Source of the DNA: Candidatus Avelusimicrobium fimicolum
GTDB lineage: Bacteria; Elusimicrobiota; Elusimicrobia; Elusimicrobiales; Elusimicrobiaceae
Direction of reading: 5' to 3'
DNA length: 15,720 bases
NCBI GenBank assembly: GCA_900541355.1
Contig: UQJU01000029.1
Coordinates: 1-15,720 of the forward strand
Made by a program: the position numbers and the translations under genes. Below, piece by piece: positions 5,691-12,810 of the stretch. The notes beneath the pieces are model-generated. The model worked only from the letters and a program-made list of their open reading frames with translations. It was not told where the DNA came from and ran no database searches. How positions within the stretch are numbered: the stretch's first letter is position 1; each line of letters begins with the position of its first letter.

Positions 5691-6206
5691 TTAGAAGCGG
5701 CCGTTTACCAATACCATCGCCGGGAACCAGCCGTTTTCGGCAATATTCAAAATCCCAACCTGTAAGCCTTCAATGGTGCGCGCATAGTTTACAAACCCTA
5801 TTTGCGCGCCGTGGATGTATTCGGCCTGGTTAAACAGCCCGAACTGCAAGCCGGAAATCTCCCGGTTGGACATATTTACAAAACCAAATTGTGCCCCTGC
5901 GATATTTTCCGCCTTTGCCAGCAACCCAAATTGCGCACCGTACACATCGTTAGCCAGGTTGATAATCCAAGCGAAACTGACCCCTTTCAATTCATATTCC
6001 GTTTGCGCAAAAATCAGGTCAAGTTGCACCCCGGATAGAGTTTCGGTTTTTGAACCGATACCCAAATCAATACCTGTGATGTCGTGTATGTTATCCGGGC
6101 TGGCGATAGCCGTTTTGTCCCAAAGGGATAATTTAAAAATGCCCGGCTCGGCGGCGGCAGGCCACGCGGCAAATAGCGCCAAGGCCAAAATTAAAAGTTT
6201 CTTCAT
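5691..6206 (-). CDS. Secreted GxQxG-repeat protein (LA_2272 surface repeat-like)
   Basis: Exported protein of 171 residues. A signal peptide (MKK, hydrophobic 4-14, AAA at 17-19) suggests cleavage before Glu20. From residue 59 to the C-terminus it consists of seven repeats of 14-16 residues, each beginning G-x-Q/S-hydrophobic (glycines at 59, 75, 90, 104, 119, 133, 147), such as GAQFGFVN, GLQFGLFN, GAQIGFVN and GLQVGILN. It ends in an aromatic, WFPAMVLVNGRF. This pattern resembles the LA_2272-type surface repeat of Leptospira and Bacteroidetes proteins, whose function is not established. Alternating hydrophobic residues suggest beta-solenoid or beta-barrel-like structure. An AAGGAG ribosome site precedes the ATG. 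It is a single-gene unit, transcribed away from nadE, with its own extended -10 promoter and terminator. Confidence 0.75.
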   Translation of the reverse strand: MKKLLILALALFAAWPAAAEPGIFKLSLWDKTAIASPDNIHDITGIDLGIGSKTETLSGVQLDLIFAQTEYELKGVSFAWIINLANDVYGAQFGLLAKAENIAGAQFGFVNMSNREISGLQFGLFNQAEYIHGAQIGFVNYARTIEGLQVGILNIAENGWFPAMVLVNGRF

Positions 6207-6244
6207 AGAAAATTCTCCTTTATAGTAAGTCTTGCATAATAATT

Positions 6245-6253
6245 ATTTTAGCA
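6245..6253 (-). promoter_or_regulatory. Extended -10 promoter of the GxQxG-repeat gene
   Basis: TGC-TAAAAT on the - strand (-10 at 6245-6250), predicted start near 6238, leader about 32 nt. A partial -35 (CTGAAA, 6269-6274, 18-nt spacing) is possible. It shares the divergent gap with the nadE promoter region. Confidence 0.6.
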
Positions 6254-6296
6254 ATTTATAACCTGGTTTTTCAGTTTAAATTTTAGGCAAAAATTG

Positions 6297-6302
6297 TACA
6301 AT
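6297..6302 (+). promoter_or_regulatory. Possible nadE promoter -10
   Basis: TACAAT, 21 nt before the ATG and just upstream of the AAGAGG ribosome site (6308-6313). A TTTAAA about 16 nt upstream is a poor -35. With this -10 the leader would be about 15 nt, so the ribosome site is at the very 5' end of the transcript. Weak evidence. Confidence 0.4.
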
Positions 6303-6323
6303 ATTTTAAGAGGTATTTTTACT

Positions 6324-7832
6324 ATGCAGATAAACCTGGCTTCTTTTAACCCGTTGGCGGCAGATATTACTTTTAACGCCAAATCCATTATAGATTTGCT
6401 CCGTGCTCCCGCTCCCAAGGCGGACTTGCTCGTCTTGCCCGAGGCGGCCTTGTGCGGCTGTCCGCTCTTTGATTTGTTTGACGATAAACGTTTGCTCTCG
6501 CAAGCGGCTCCGGCACTTAAAAACATTGCCAAGGAAACAAAAGATACTGCGGTTGTTTTCGGCTTAGCGGAGCGCGTAAATAAAGAATCCGCCACTGCGC
6601 TTGCCTTTATATATAAAGGTAAAGTTACCAAAATTTACGATTGCGAAACGGTTGATTTCAAAGGCCTTCATCTGCAACTGGTGTTAGGTATGCCTGATGA
6701 TAAAAATTTTTCGCCTGACCCGGATGCCGATATAGTGCTGTTTTTAATGGCCAGGCCCTATTTAAAAGGAAATCTTGCACCGCGATTAGAATCTCTTAAA
6801 AAATACGCCAAAAAGCACGCCCAGCCCGCCTTGATGTGTAACTTGTTAGGCGGCGGGGACGGTATGATTTTTGACGGACTGACCGCCGCGGCGGACAAAA
6901 AGGGCAACCTGGTACTGTTGGGGGAACCCTTTAAAGAGCAGGTTCTTACCTACGATACCGAAGCCGCATATAAGCCCGTATCTTACGAAATGCCTTGGCA
7001 AGAGGAACTCATTAATGCTTTGGCGTTTGGATTGCGCGATTATGTGCATAAAAGCGGGTTGGACAAGGTCGTGTTTGGCCTTAGCGGCGGAATTGACTCC
7101 GCCTTTACGGCGGCGTTGGCGGCCAAGGCTTTGGGCGGGGAGAGCGTGTATTGCGTTTCTTTGCCGTCCTATTGTACAAGTGATTTAAGCAAAAGTTTGG
7201 CGGGCCAGTTGGCAAGGTCGCTTGGGGTGAATTTGGAAGAAATCGGCGTAATGCCCGGCCTGACGGCATTAAAAGAATCTTTTGCGCATATTGTTTCTCA
7301 TCCCAAAGATGCCACAGAACAGGAACTGCAATCCCGCCTGCGCACGACTATTTTGGGGGCACTGGCTACGGAATATAATGCTATGCTTCTATCCACGGAC
7401 GACAAAAGCGAATCGGCGGTAGGGGCATTTATTCTCTATGGCGATGCAGGCGGTGCGCTCCGGCCGATTGGTGATTTGTATAAGAGTGAAATCTATGAAC
7501 TTGCCGCCTATTTAAACCAAACGCAGGAGGTTATCCCGCAGGGCATTATTGAGCGTGCGCCCACGTCCGAACTGCGCCCCAACCAAAAGGACGAGGACCA
7601 ACTCCCGCCCTATGCGGCGTTGGATAAAATTTTGCGTTTGTATTTTGAAGAACAATTAGCGGCGGCGGAAATTGCCAAAAAGTGCCATACGAAACTGGAA
7701 ACCGTAATAGATGTTTTAACGCGCATTAACGCGGCGGAATTAAAACGCAGCCAGACGGCTCCCGCATTAGAGGTTAGCGCGCACCCGCTTAACGGTGTGC
7801 GTTGGCCTGTCATTAAAAAAATTAACTTATAA
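6324..7832 (+). CDS. nadE: NAD+ synthetase with degenerate glutaminase domain
   Basis: Makes NAD+ from deamido-NAD+ and ATP in the last step of NAD biosynthesis. The 502 residues hold an N-terminal nitrilase/glutaminase-like domain (about 1-215) and a C-terminal synthetase domain (about 225-502). The synthetase motifs are good: LSGGIDS P-loop (254-259), LPSYCTSDLS, E-LQSRLRTTILGALA, STDDKSE, YGDAGGALRPIGDLYKSEIYELA, ELRPNQKDEDQLPPY and ELKRSQTAP. The glutaminase half keeps Glu40 (LPEAALCG), RPYLKG and NLLGGGDGMIFDG. It lacks the catalytic Lys (the position after Y105-D is Cys107), the LPNY...FDE..RYF segment (about 20 residues deleted), and the catalytic Cys of the CED motif (LVLGMPDD, 119-126). 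It is therefore probably ammonia-dependent despite two domains. STGNKSE being STDDKSE is a further variation. The start at ATG 6324 has AAGAGG 10 nt upstream. It leads a coupled operon with the protease and MATE genes. Confidence 0.9.
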   Translation: MQINLASFNPLAADITFNAKSIIDLLRAPAPKADLLVLPEAALCGCPLFDLFDDKRLLSQAAPALKNIAKETKDTAVVFGLAERVNKESATALAFIYKGKVTKIYDCETVDFKGLHLQLVLGMPDDKNFSPDPDADIVLFLMARPYLKGNLAPRLESLKKYAKKHAQPALMCNLLGGGDGMIFDGLTAAADKKGNLVLLGEPFKEQVLTYDTEAAYKPVSYEMPWQEELINALAFGLRDYVHKSGLDKVVFGLSGGIDSAFTAALAAKALGGESVYCVSLPSYCTSDLSKSLAGQLARSLGVNLEEIGVMPGLTALKESFAHIVSHPKDATEQELQSRLRTTILGALATEYNAMLLSTDDKSESAVGAFILYGDAGGALRPIGDLYKSEIYELAAYLNQTQEVIPQGIIERAPTSELRPNQKDEDQLPPYAALDKILRLYFEEQLAAAEIAKKCHTKLETVIDVLTRINAAELKRSQTAPALEVSAHPLNGVRWPVIKKINL

Positions 7833-7833
7833 T

Positions 7834-8838
7834 ATGAAACGCTTGTTTGTACTGTTTGCTTTATTTGCCTTATCTGTATCCGTAATGGCGGACCCGATGC
7901 TTTTGGGACCGACAAATTTACGCATTAGCGACGACGGCGACTTTTCCGCCGCACCCAAGGCACAAAAGGCTGAGGACCCCTTTGATAATTTTTGGGCTTA
8001 CCGCCTTTATCCGCCCCTTAAAAACCTGAAAGGAAAAGGTGTAAAGGTGGCGGTGGCGGACAGTGGGATAGTCTCGCACGCAGAATTTAACGGCAAGCAC
8101 ATTATGGGGCAGGATTTTACAATGTCCGGCTCGTTTACCGATATTAAAAATCACGGAACGGGCGTAGCCGGCATAATCGGTGCACGTGGTGTGCAGTTTA
8201 CGGGCATCGCTCCGCAGGCTTCTCTCGTGGTTTATAAGATTGACGACGGCAGCCGCTTAATCGGCCCGCAGGCGGTAACCTCCGCCATAAACACCTTGCT
8301 TACTTATAACGAGGAACACCCGGACGATAAAATAACCGTTTTAAATTTAAGTTATGGTGTATCCGCGGGCGGTTCTATTCCCCTTACAAACGCGATTAAC
8401 AAAGCGCACGATTCCGGCGTAACTATTGTGTGCCCGGCGGGAAATTATCCGTTCCCCGGAGTGTTTTACCCGGGCAAACTTTCTACGGTGATTGCGGTGA
8501 GCGCCTTGTCCGCAGACGGAAAAAACATTTATCCCCAATCGTCTTACGGCCCCGAGGTTGATTTTATTGCGCCAGGCGATAAGGTTTTTACCGCCGCGGC
8601 TGACGGAGACTATACCTTAATGAGCGGAACCTCCGCCGCGGCCGGATTTGTCAGCGGTGCGGCTGCCCTAGCCGTGGAAGGCCTTAAAAAGAAACTGGGC
8701 CGCTATCCAACTGAACAAGAAGTAAAAGATTCCTTAAAAAAAGCCGCTGTTAAAATTCCGGGTTTGCCCGATATTGCCCAAGGCAACGGGATGATTGATA
8801 TCCGCAAGTTGGAAAAGCAGTTTAGTGTAACCAAATGA
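7834..8838 (+). CDS. Secreted S8 (subtilisin-like) serine protease
   Basis: Serine endopeptidase of the subtilase family, exported by an N-terminal signal peptide (MKRLFVLFALFALSVSVMA, cleavage probably after Ala19). A short pro-region (about 20-65) is followed by the catalytic domain. Asp76 (VAVADSGI), His107 (NHGTGVAGII), oxyanion Asn204 (CPAGN) and Ser267 (SGTSAAAGFVSGAAA) are all present, so it is probably active. The usual Pro after GTSxAx is Gly here. No C-terminal sorting or membrane domain is seen, so it may be periplasmic or secreted. The start at ATG 7834 is one nt after the nadE stop with no Shine-Dalgarno, suggesting translational coupling; an earlier in-frame start inside nadE would spoil the signal peptide. 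At 334 residues it is a compact member. Its substrate is unknown; the adjacent MATE exporter hints at no clear partner. Confidence 0.9.
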   Translation: MKRLFVLFALFALSVSVMADPMLLGPTNLRISDDGDFSAAPKAQKAEDPFDNFWAYRLYPPLKNLKGKGVKVAVADSGIVSHAEFNGKHIMGQDFTMSGSFTDIKNHGTGVAGIIGARGVQFTGIAPQASLVVYKIDDGSRLIGPQAVTSAINTLLTYNEEHPDDKITVLNLSYGVSAGGSIPLTNAINKAHDSGVTIVCPAGNYPFPGVFYPGKLSTVIAVSALSADGKNIYPQSSYGPEVDFIAPGDKVFTAAADGDYTLMSGTSAAAGFVSGAAALAVEGLKKKLGRYPTEQEVKDSLKKAAVKIPGLPDIAQGNGMIDIRKLEKQFSVTK

Positions 8839-10196
8839 CGCAAGCAAAGCAAACCAAAAGACCGCGCAAAATAATCCGCAGACAACTGTTCAGTTTGGCC
8901 AGTCCCATTTTTATTGAAACGCTCCTTATTATGTTCACGGGCGCGACGGACGTTTTTATGCTCAGCCGTTACTCCGACGAAACCGTAGCCGCCGGGGGCG
9001 TGGTCAACCAACTGTTAAACCTTGTATTTATTTTGTACGGCATTACCACCTTGGGCACGTCCGTATTGTGTTCACAATATTTGGGGGCCAAACAAAAAAA
9101 GAACGTGGCGCAGGTGATTGGCATTTCCCTGTTGGTAAACCTGATTATGGGGGGGATTGTCAGCGTGGGGCTGTGGGTGTTTGCCGCCCCGTCCTTAAAG
9201 TTAATGGGGCTAGACGACAATTTGGTAGGATATGGCGTATCTTATATGACGCTTGTCGGCGGGTTTTCGTTTTTGCAGTCGCTAGCGATGACCCTTTCCG
9301 CCATTTTGCGCAGCCACAACAAAGCCTATTACCCGATGTTTGTTACGCTCCTTATCAATATTATTAATGTCGTTGGTAACTATTTTTTGATTTTCGGAAA
9401 CTTTGGGGCACCGCGTTTGGGAATTACCGGGGCGGGTATTTCCACGGTTATCAGCCGCACGGTAGCTGTTATCTTGCTGACGTACTTACTGTTTTGCAAG
9501 GTGGCGCCTGTGCCGCCCTTAAAATATTTTAAACCGTTCCCGTGGGATAAAATTAAAAATTTGCTCTTGGTCGGTTTGCCCGCGGCGGGGGAACAGGTAT
9601 CCTATAATTTATCCCAAGTCGTGATTACTTATTTATCCGTAATGATGGGTAATGCGGCCCTGACAGCCAGAACATATGCGATGAGTATTGTGATGTTTTC
9701 GTATGTGTTTTCCCTGGCAATCGGCAACGGCGCGGCAATTGCTATCGGGCATTTGGTAGGCGCGGATAAGGGAAATGCCGCTTTTTCACTTGAAAAATAT
9801 TCTATCCGCCTTGCACTGTGGGTTACAGTGTTCGTGTCCGTTTTGACGGCCTTGGCGGGTACGGATATTTTTAAATTGCTTTCTTCCAATCCGGAGGTTA
9901 TCCGCCTGGGGGCAATGGTATTATATATTGATGTAGTGCTGGAAATTGGCAGAGCGGTTAATATTACCTCTGTGGATTCCCTGATAGCCGCGGGCGATGT
10001 GATGTACCCGTTTGTTACAGGCATTATTGTAATGTGGTTGGTGGCTACGCTTCTCTCCTATGTGCTTGGCATTTGGTGGGGCTGGGGGCTTAACGGTATT
10101 TGGCTGGCGATGGCACTGGACGAAAATATCCGCGCCGTAATATTTGAACGCCGTTGGAAGAGCCGCAAGTGGATGAGTAAAGGTTTTACTCGGTAG
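8835..10196 (+). CDS. MATE family multidrug/metabolite exporter
   Basis: Inner-membrane antiporter of the MATE family, which uses sodium or proton gradients to export drugs or metabolites. The 453 residues and about 12 hydrophobic helices match the family. Two homologous halves are visible: the first from FSLASPIFIETLLIMFTGATDVFMLSRYSDETVAAGGVVNQ, the second from LLLVGLPAAGEQVSYNLSQVV. The loop QYLGAKQKKNVAQV (about residues 80-95) and its second-half counterpart GHLVGADKGNAAF are typical. The N-terminus is strongly basic (KQTKRPRKIIRRQ) and so cytoplasmic. The ATG overlaps the protease stop by four bases (ATGA), showing translational coupling. The C-terminus is basic as well. The substrate cannot be inferred; the link to a secreted protease and NAD synthetase is unexplained. 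Confidence 0.92.
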   Translation: MTQAKQTKRPRKIIRRQLFSLASPIFIETLLIMFTGATDVFMLSRYSDETVAAGGVVNQLLNLVFILYGITTLGTSVLCSQYLGAKQKKNVAQVIGISLLVNLIMGGIVSVGLWVFAAPSLKLMGLDDNLVGYGVSYMTLVGGFSFLQSLAMTLSAILRSHNKAYYPMFVTLLINIINVVGNYFLIFGNFGAPRLGITGAGISTVISRTVAVILLTYLLFCKVAPVPPLKYFKPFPWDKIKNLLLVGLPAAGEQVSYNLSQVVITYLSVMMGNAALTARTYAMSIVMFSYVFSLAIGNGAAIAIGHLVGADKGNAAFSLEKYSIRLALWVTVFVSVLTALAGTDIFKLLSSNPEVIRLGAMVLYIDVVLEIGRAVNITSVDSLIAAGDVMYPFVTGIIVMWLVATLLSYVLGIWWGWGLNGIWLAMALDENIRAVIFERRWKSRKWMSKGFTR

Positions 10197-10206
10197 GCGT
10201 GCTTTT

Positions 10207-10215
10207 TGCTAAAAT
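10207..10215 (+). promoter_or_regulatory. Extended -10 promoter of yceD, leaderless start
   Basis: TGC-TAAAAT with the -10 at 10210-10215. A start 7 nt after the -10 falls on 10222, the A of the yceD ATG, and there is no Shine-Dalgarno. This predicts a leaderless mRNA at the head of the yceD-rpmF-plsX operon. Confidence 0.6.
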
Positions 10216-10221
10216 ATATAT

Positions 10222-10716
10222 ATGAGCGAAAATTCCTTTTATCAAGAATATGATGTTCCGCAGGACTTGCAGTTTAAAACTGCCGATATTTTGCGTATGG
10301 GCGGGTTGGATTGCACCGCACAGTTAAGCACAAAATATTTTGAGGATGTTTTTTCCGCTCCCAATAAAATTACCAAAGTGGCGGTGTCGCTTTCGTTTTC
10401 GGTAGCCTCCAAGGAAATATTGGTTCGCGGCTCCGTAAAGGGGGAAAGACTTATCCAATGCGCCCGCTGTTTAAAGATGAGCACACAGCCGTTTGCCGAA
10501 GAATTTATAGAAACATATAGCACCAAGCAAGAAATAATTGATATAATATCAGTTGTACGGCAAACGCTGGCATTGACGGAGGATATCCGTTTTCTGTGCA
10601 GCCCCGATTGTAAAGGGCTGTGCCCAACGTGCGGACGGGATTTGAACGACGGTCCGTGCGGTTGTAAACCAGCAAATTTGTCTCCTTTCGCAGCATTGAA
10701 AGGAAAATTTAAGTAA
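10222..10716 (+). CDS. yceD: YceD family (DUF177) protein, rRNA-linked
   Basis: Member of the DUF177/YceD family, which in E. coli is implicated in 23S rRNA accumulation and is almost always encoded before rpmF. The 164 residues fit the family. The conserved CARCL (Cys80, Cys83) and the C-terminal cysteine-rich segment C..DCKGLCPTCGRDLN...CGC (about residues 131-157) are present, so it may bind zinc. The gene is followed at 43 nt by rpmF, then plsX, the conserved order across bacteria. The ATG at 10222 has no ribosome site and lies exactly where the extended -10 promoter would start transcription. Nothing is truncated. The molecular activity of the family is not settled. Confidence 0.88.
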   Translation: MSENSFYQEYDVPQDLQFKTADILRMGGLDCTAQLSTKYFEDVFSAPNKITKVAVSLSFSVASKEILVRGSVKGERLIQCARCLKMSTQPFAEEFIETYSTKQEIIDIISVVRQTLALTEDIRFLCSPDCKGLCPTCGRDLNDGPCGCKPANLSPFAALKGKFK

Positions 10717-10759
10717 CAATTCTTTTGAATTTTACTAATAAGTAACAGGAGTATTACCA

Positions 10760-10966
10760 ATGCCCAATCCAAAGAAAAAACACACTCGTTCCCGCCGGGA
10801 TATGAGAAGATCCCACAATTCCGGAGTAGAATTGCCGCAGTTAGTGGCCTGCCCGAATTGCAAATCTCCCCGGCTGCCGCACAATGTCTGCCCGACTTGC
10901 GGGTTCTATAAGGACAGAGTGGTAGTGGCCCAAAAAACCAAAGCCGAAGAGCCCGAAGCCAAATAA
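10760..10966 (+). CDS. rpmF: 50S ribosomal protein L32 (bL32)
   Basis: Small zinc-ribbon protein of the large ribosomal subunit. The 68 residues include the typical MPNPKKKHTRSRRDMRRSH opening and a zinc ribbon CPNC (31, 34) and CPTCGFY (44, 47), so this is the four-cysteine zinc-binding form. The tail KTKAEEPEAK is a short acidic extension. CAGGAG lies about 9 nt before the ATG. It stands in the conserved yceD-rpmF-plsX order, with plsX only 9 nt after its stop. Confidence 0.96.
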   Translation: MPNPKKKHTRSRRDMRRSHNSGVELPQLVACPNCKSPRLPHNVCPTCGFYKDRVVVAQKTKAEEPEAK

Positions 10967-10975
10967 CGGTCCGTT

Positions 10976-12019
10976 ATGAAAATAGCCCTGGACGCATTAG
11001 GCGGAGATTACGGCGCAAAGCCCAACGTATTGGGTGCTTTGAAAGCCGCCAAGAAACTGAATGTTGAGGTTATCTTGGTGGGGGACGAAGTTGTCTTGCG
11101 CCGTGAACTCAAAGCGTTAGGTTATTCGGACGTTCCGAACAATATCTCTATCGTCCACGCGCCTAACACTATTGATATGGGCGCAGAACCGGCCAAAGAG
11201 TGCCGCCAGAAAAAAGACGCCAGCATTGTCGTTTGTGCCAATTTGGTTCACAAAGGGGTTGCTGACGCTTTTGTTTCTGCCGGGCACTCCGGCGCGGCTA
11301 TGGTGGCGGCCCTGTTCGGTATGGGGCGCATTAAGGGCGTACAACGCCCGGCGATTGCTACCCCGATGCCTACTTATAAGGGTGTAAGCCTGCTTTTGGA
11401 CGGCGGTGCCAATGCCGATTGCAAGCCGATTCATTTACTGCAATTTGCGGTAATGGGTTCGGCCTATATGCAAAAAGTCTTTGATATCCCCGCTCCGTCG
11501 GTTGGGGTATTGTCTATCGGCGAAGAGGAAACCAAAGGCAACTTTTTGGTCAAACACACCATTCCGCATATGCGCGAAATCGGTGTGAACTTTAAAGGTA
11601 CTGTGGAAGGCCGCGACGTAAACACCGGCGATACAGATGTTATCGTCTGCGACGGCTTTGTGGGAAACATTGTTTTAAAAATGGCCGAAGGCTTGGCGAA
11701 AACAATGATTAATATGATTAAACGCGAAGTCAAAAAGCGTCCGCTTGCCTTATTAGGCGCGCTTTTGTCAAAGGGTGCGTTTAAAGCCGTAAAGGACCAC
11801 ACTAACCCCGATTGTTACGGCGGTGCTCCGCTAGTAGGGGTAAACGGCGTGGCGATTATTTCCCACGGAAAATCCAATGATTTTGCCATTTTTAATGCCA
11901 TTAAAACGGCCAAACGTTTGGTGGAAAAAGATTTTATCGGTGATATTGCGGCTAAAATGAGCGCGTTGAAACCGACTTTTGATGAAATTGAAAAAGAAAT
12001 TCATCAGGAGGAAAAATAA
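10976..12019 (+). CDS. plsX: Phosphate acyltransferase PlsX
   Basis: Converts acyl-ACP and phosphate to acyl-phosphate, the acyl donor used by PlsY at the start of phospholipid synthesis; a peripheral membrane enzyme. The 347 residues match the family. Motifs are the N-terminal MKIALDALGGDYGAKP, the HSGAAMVAALFGMGRI segment, LLLDGGANADCKPIHLLQFA, VLSIGEEETKGN, FKGTVEGRDV, VIVCDGFVGNIVLKMAEG, and GAPLVGVNGVAIISHGKSN. It starts 9 nt after rpmF with only a weak ribosome site; the five-base inverted repeat AACGG/CCGTT just before the ATG may affect initiation. Its TAA overlaps the fabG ATG by one base. In many genomes fabH and fabD follow plsX; here fabG follows at once. Confidence 0.96.
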   Translation: MKIALDALGGDYGAKPNVLGALKAAKKLNVEVILVGDEVVLRRELKALGYSDVPNNISIVHAPNTIDMGAEPAKECRQKKDASIVVCANLVHKGVADAFVSAGHSGAAMVAALFGMGRIKGVQRPAIATPMPTYKGVSLLLDGGANADCKPIHLLQFAVMGSAYMQKVFDIPAPSVGVLSIGEEETKGNFLVKHTIPHMREIGVNFKGTVEGRDVNTGDTDVIVCDGFVGNIVLKMAEGLAKTMINMIKREVKKRPLALLGALLSKGAFKAVKDHTNPDCYGGAPLVGVNGVAIISHGKSNDFAIFNAIKTAKRLVEKDFIGDIAAKMSALKPTFDEIEKEIHQEEK

Positions 12020-12762
12020 TGGCGGATTTTAAAGGTAAAAATGTGATGATTACCGGCGCTACGCGCGGTATTGGCCTGGCCTTGGCGGAAGAATTTGCCA
12101 AAGCGGGGGCTAATTTAGCCGTGTGCGGTACGCGCGAAGATGCGCTTGCCCAGGCTGCCAAAACATTGGAGGCTTACGGCGCAAAAGTCTATACGCAAAA
12201 GGTAAATGTAGCGGACGCAAAAGATTGTGATTCTTTTGTAGAAAATGCCGTAAAAGCCTTGGGCGGTTTAGACGTGCTGGTAAACAATGCGGGCATTACC
12301 AAAGATAACCTGACTGTTCGTATGAGCGAACAGGATTGGGATGACGTAATTGCCGTCAATTTGAAAGGGACATTTTTAATGTCCAAGGCCGCTTTGAAGG
12401 TAATGTTCAAAAAAAGAAGCGGCAATATTGTAAACATTTCTTCCGTAGTGGGGGAAATGGGCAATCCCGGCCAGGCCAATTATGTGGCCAGTAAGGCGGG
12501 CATTATCGGTTTAACGAAGACGTTGGCTAAGGAATTCGGTTCCCGCCACGTCCGTGTAAATGCGGTGGCTCCCGGGTTTGTTCAAACGGCTATGACGGAC
12601 GCTTTGCCCGAAGATGTAAAAAACAAAGCGTTGGAGGCCGTACCGCTTAAAAGATTTGCTACGACGCAAGATATCGCCAAAGCAGTAATGTTTTTGGCCA
12701 GCGAAGACGCTTCGTATATTACGGGGCACGTTCTCGCCGTCAATGGCGGGCTTTATATTTAA
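12019..12762 (+). CDS. fabG: 3-oxoacyl-ACP reductase FabG
   Basis: NADPH-dependent short-chain dehydrogenase that reduces 3-oxoacyl-ACP to 3-hydroxyacyl-ACP in fatty acid elongation. The 247 residues match FabG. The cofactor motif TGATRGIG (12-19), NNAGIT (89-94), and the catalytic tetrad Asn114, Ser142, Tyr155 and Lys159 (YVASK) are in place, with the C-terminal GHVLAVNGGLYI typical of the family. AGGAGG (12007-12012) gives a strong ribosome site within plsX, and the start overlaps the plsX stop as TAATG, so translation is coupled. acpP follows after 48 nt containing a short stem-loop. As SDR proteins are a large family, the operon context with plsX and acpP is what secures the FabG call. 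Confidence 0.95.
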   Translation: MADFKGKNVMITGATRGIGLALAEEFAKAGANLAVCGTREDALAQAAKTLEAYGAKVYTQKVNVADAKDCDSFVENAVKALGGLDVLVNNAGITKDNLTVRMSEQDWDDVIAVNLKGTFLMSKAALKVMFKKRSGNIVNISSVVGEMGNPGQANYVASKAGIIGLTKTLAKEFGSRHVRVNAVAPGFVQTAMTDALPEDVKNKALEAVPLKRFATTQDIAKAVMFLASEDASYITGHVLAVNGGLYI

Positions 12763-12774
12763 TTAATTAGTAAC

Positions 12775-12789
12775 AAGGGGAAGCCCCTT
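12775..12789 (+). promoter_or_regulatory. fabG-acpP intergenic stem-loop
   Basis: Six-bp stem AAGGGG / CCCCTT with a 3-nt loop AAG, 12 nt after the fabG stop. Only three T follow before a run of A, so termination would be weak. It could stabilise or process the mRNA and help ACP be made in excess of FabG. Confidence 0.4.
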
Positions 12790-12810
12790 TAAAAAAACCG
12801 GAGGACTAAA

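Noticed and set aside
6294..6323. TTG start of nadE at 6294
   Set aside because: It overlaps the likely -10 and ribosome site; ATG 6324 begins the conserved nitrilase-like strand with AAGAGG upstream.
7795..7833. Protease start inside nadE at 7795
   Set aside because: It adds 13 residues before a well-formed signal peptide; ATG 7834 gives a standard K-R-hydrophobic start.
7828..7833. TATAAT just before the protease ATG as a promoter
   Set aside because: It ends directly at the ATG, so a start would fall inside the gene; it is part of the nadE stop region and coupling is more likely.
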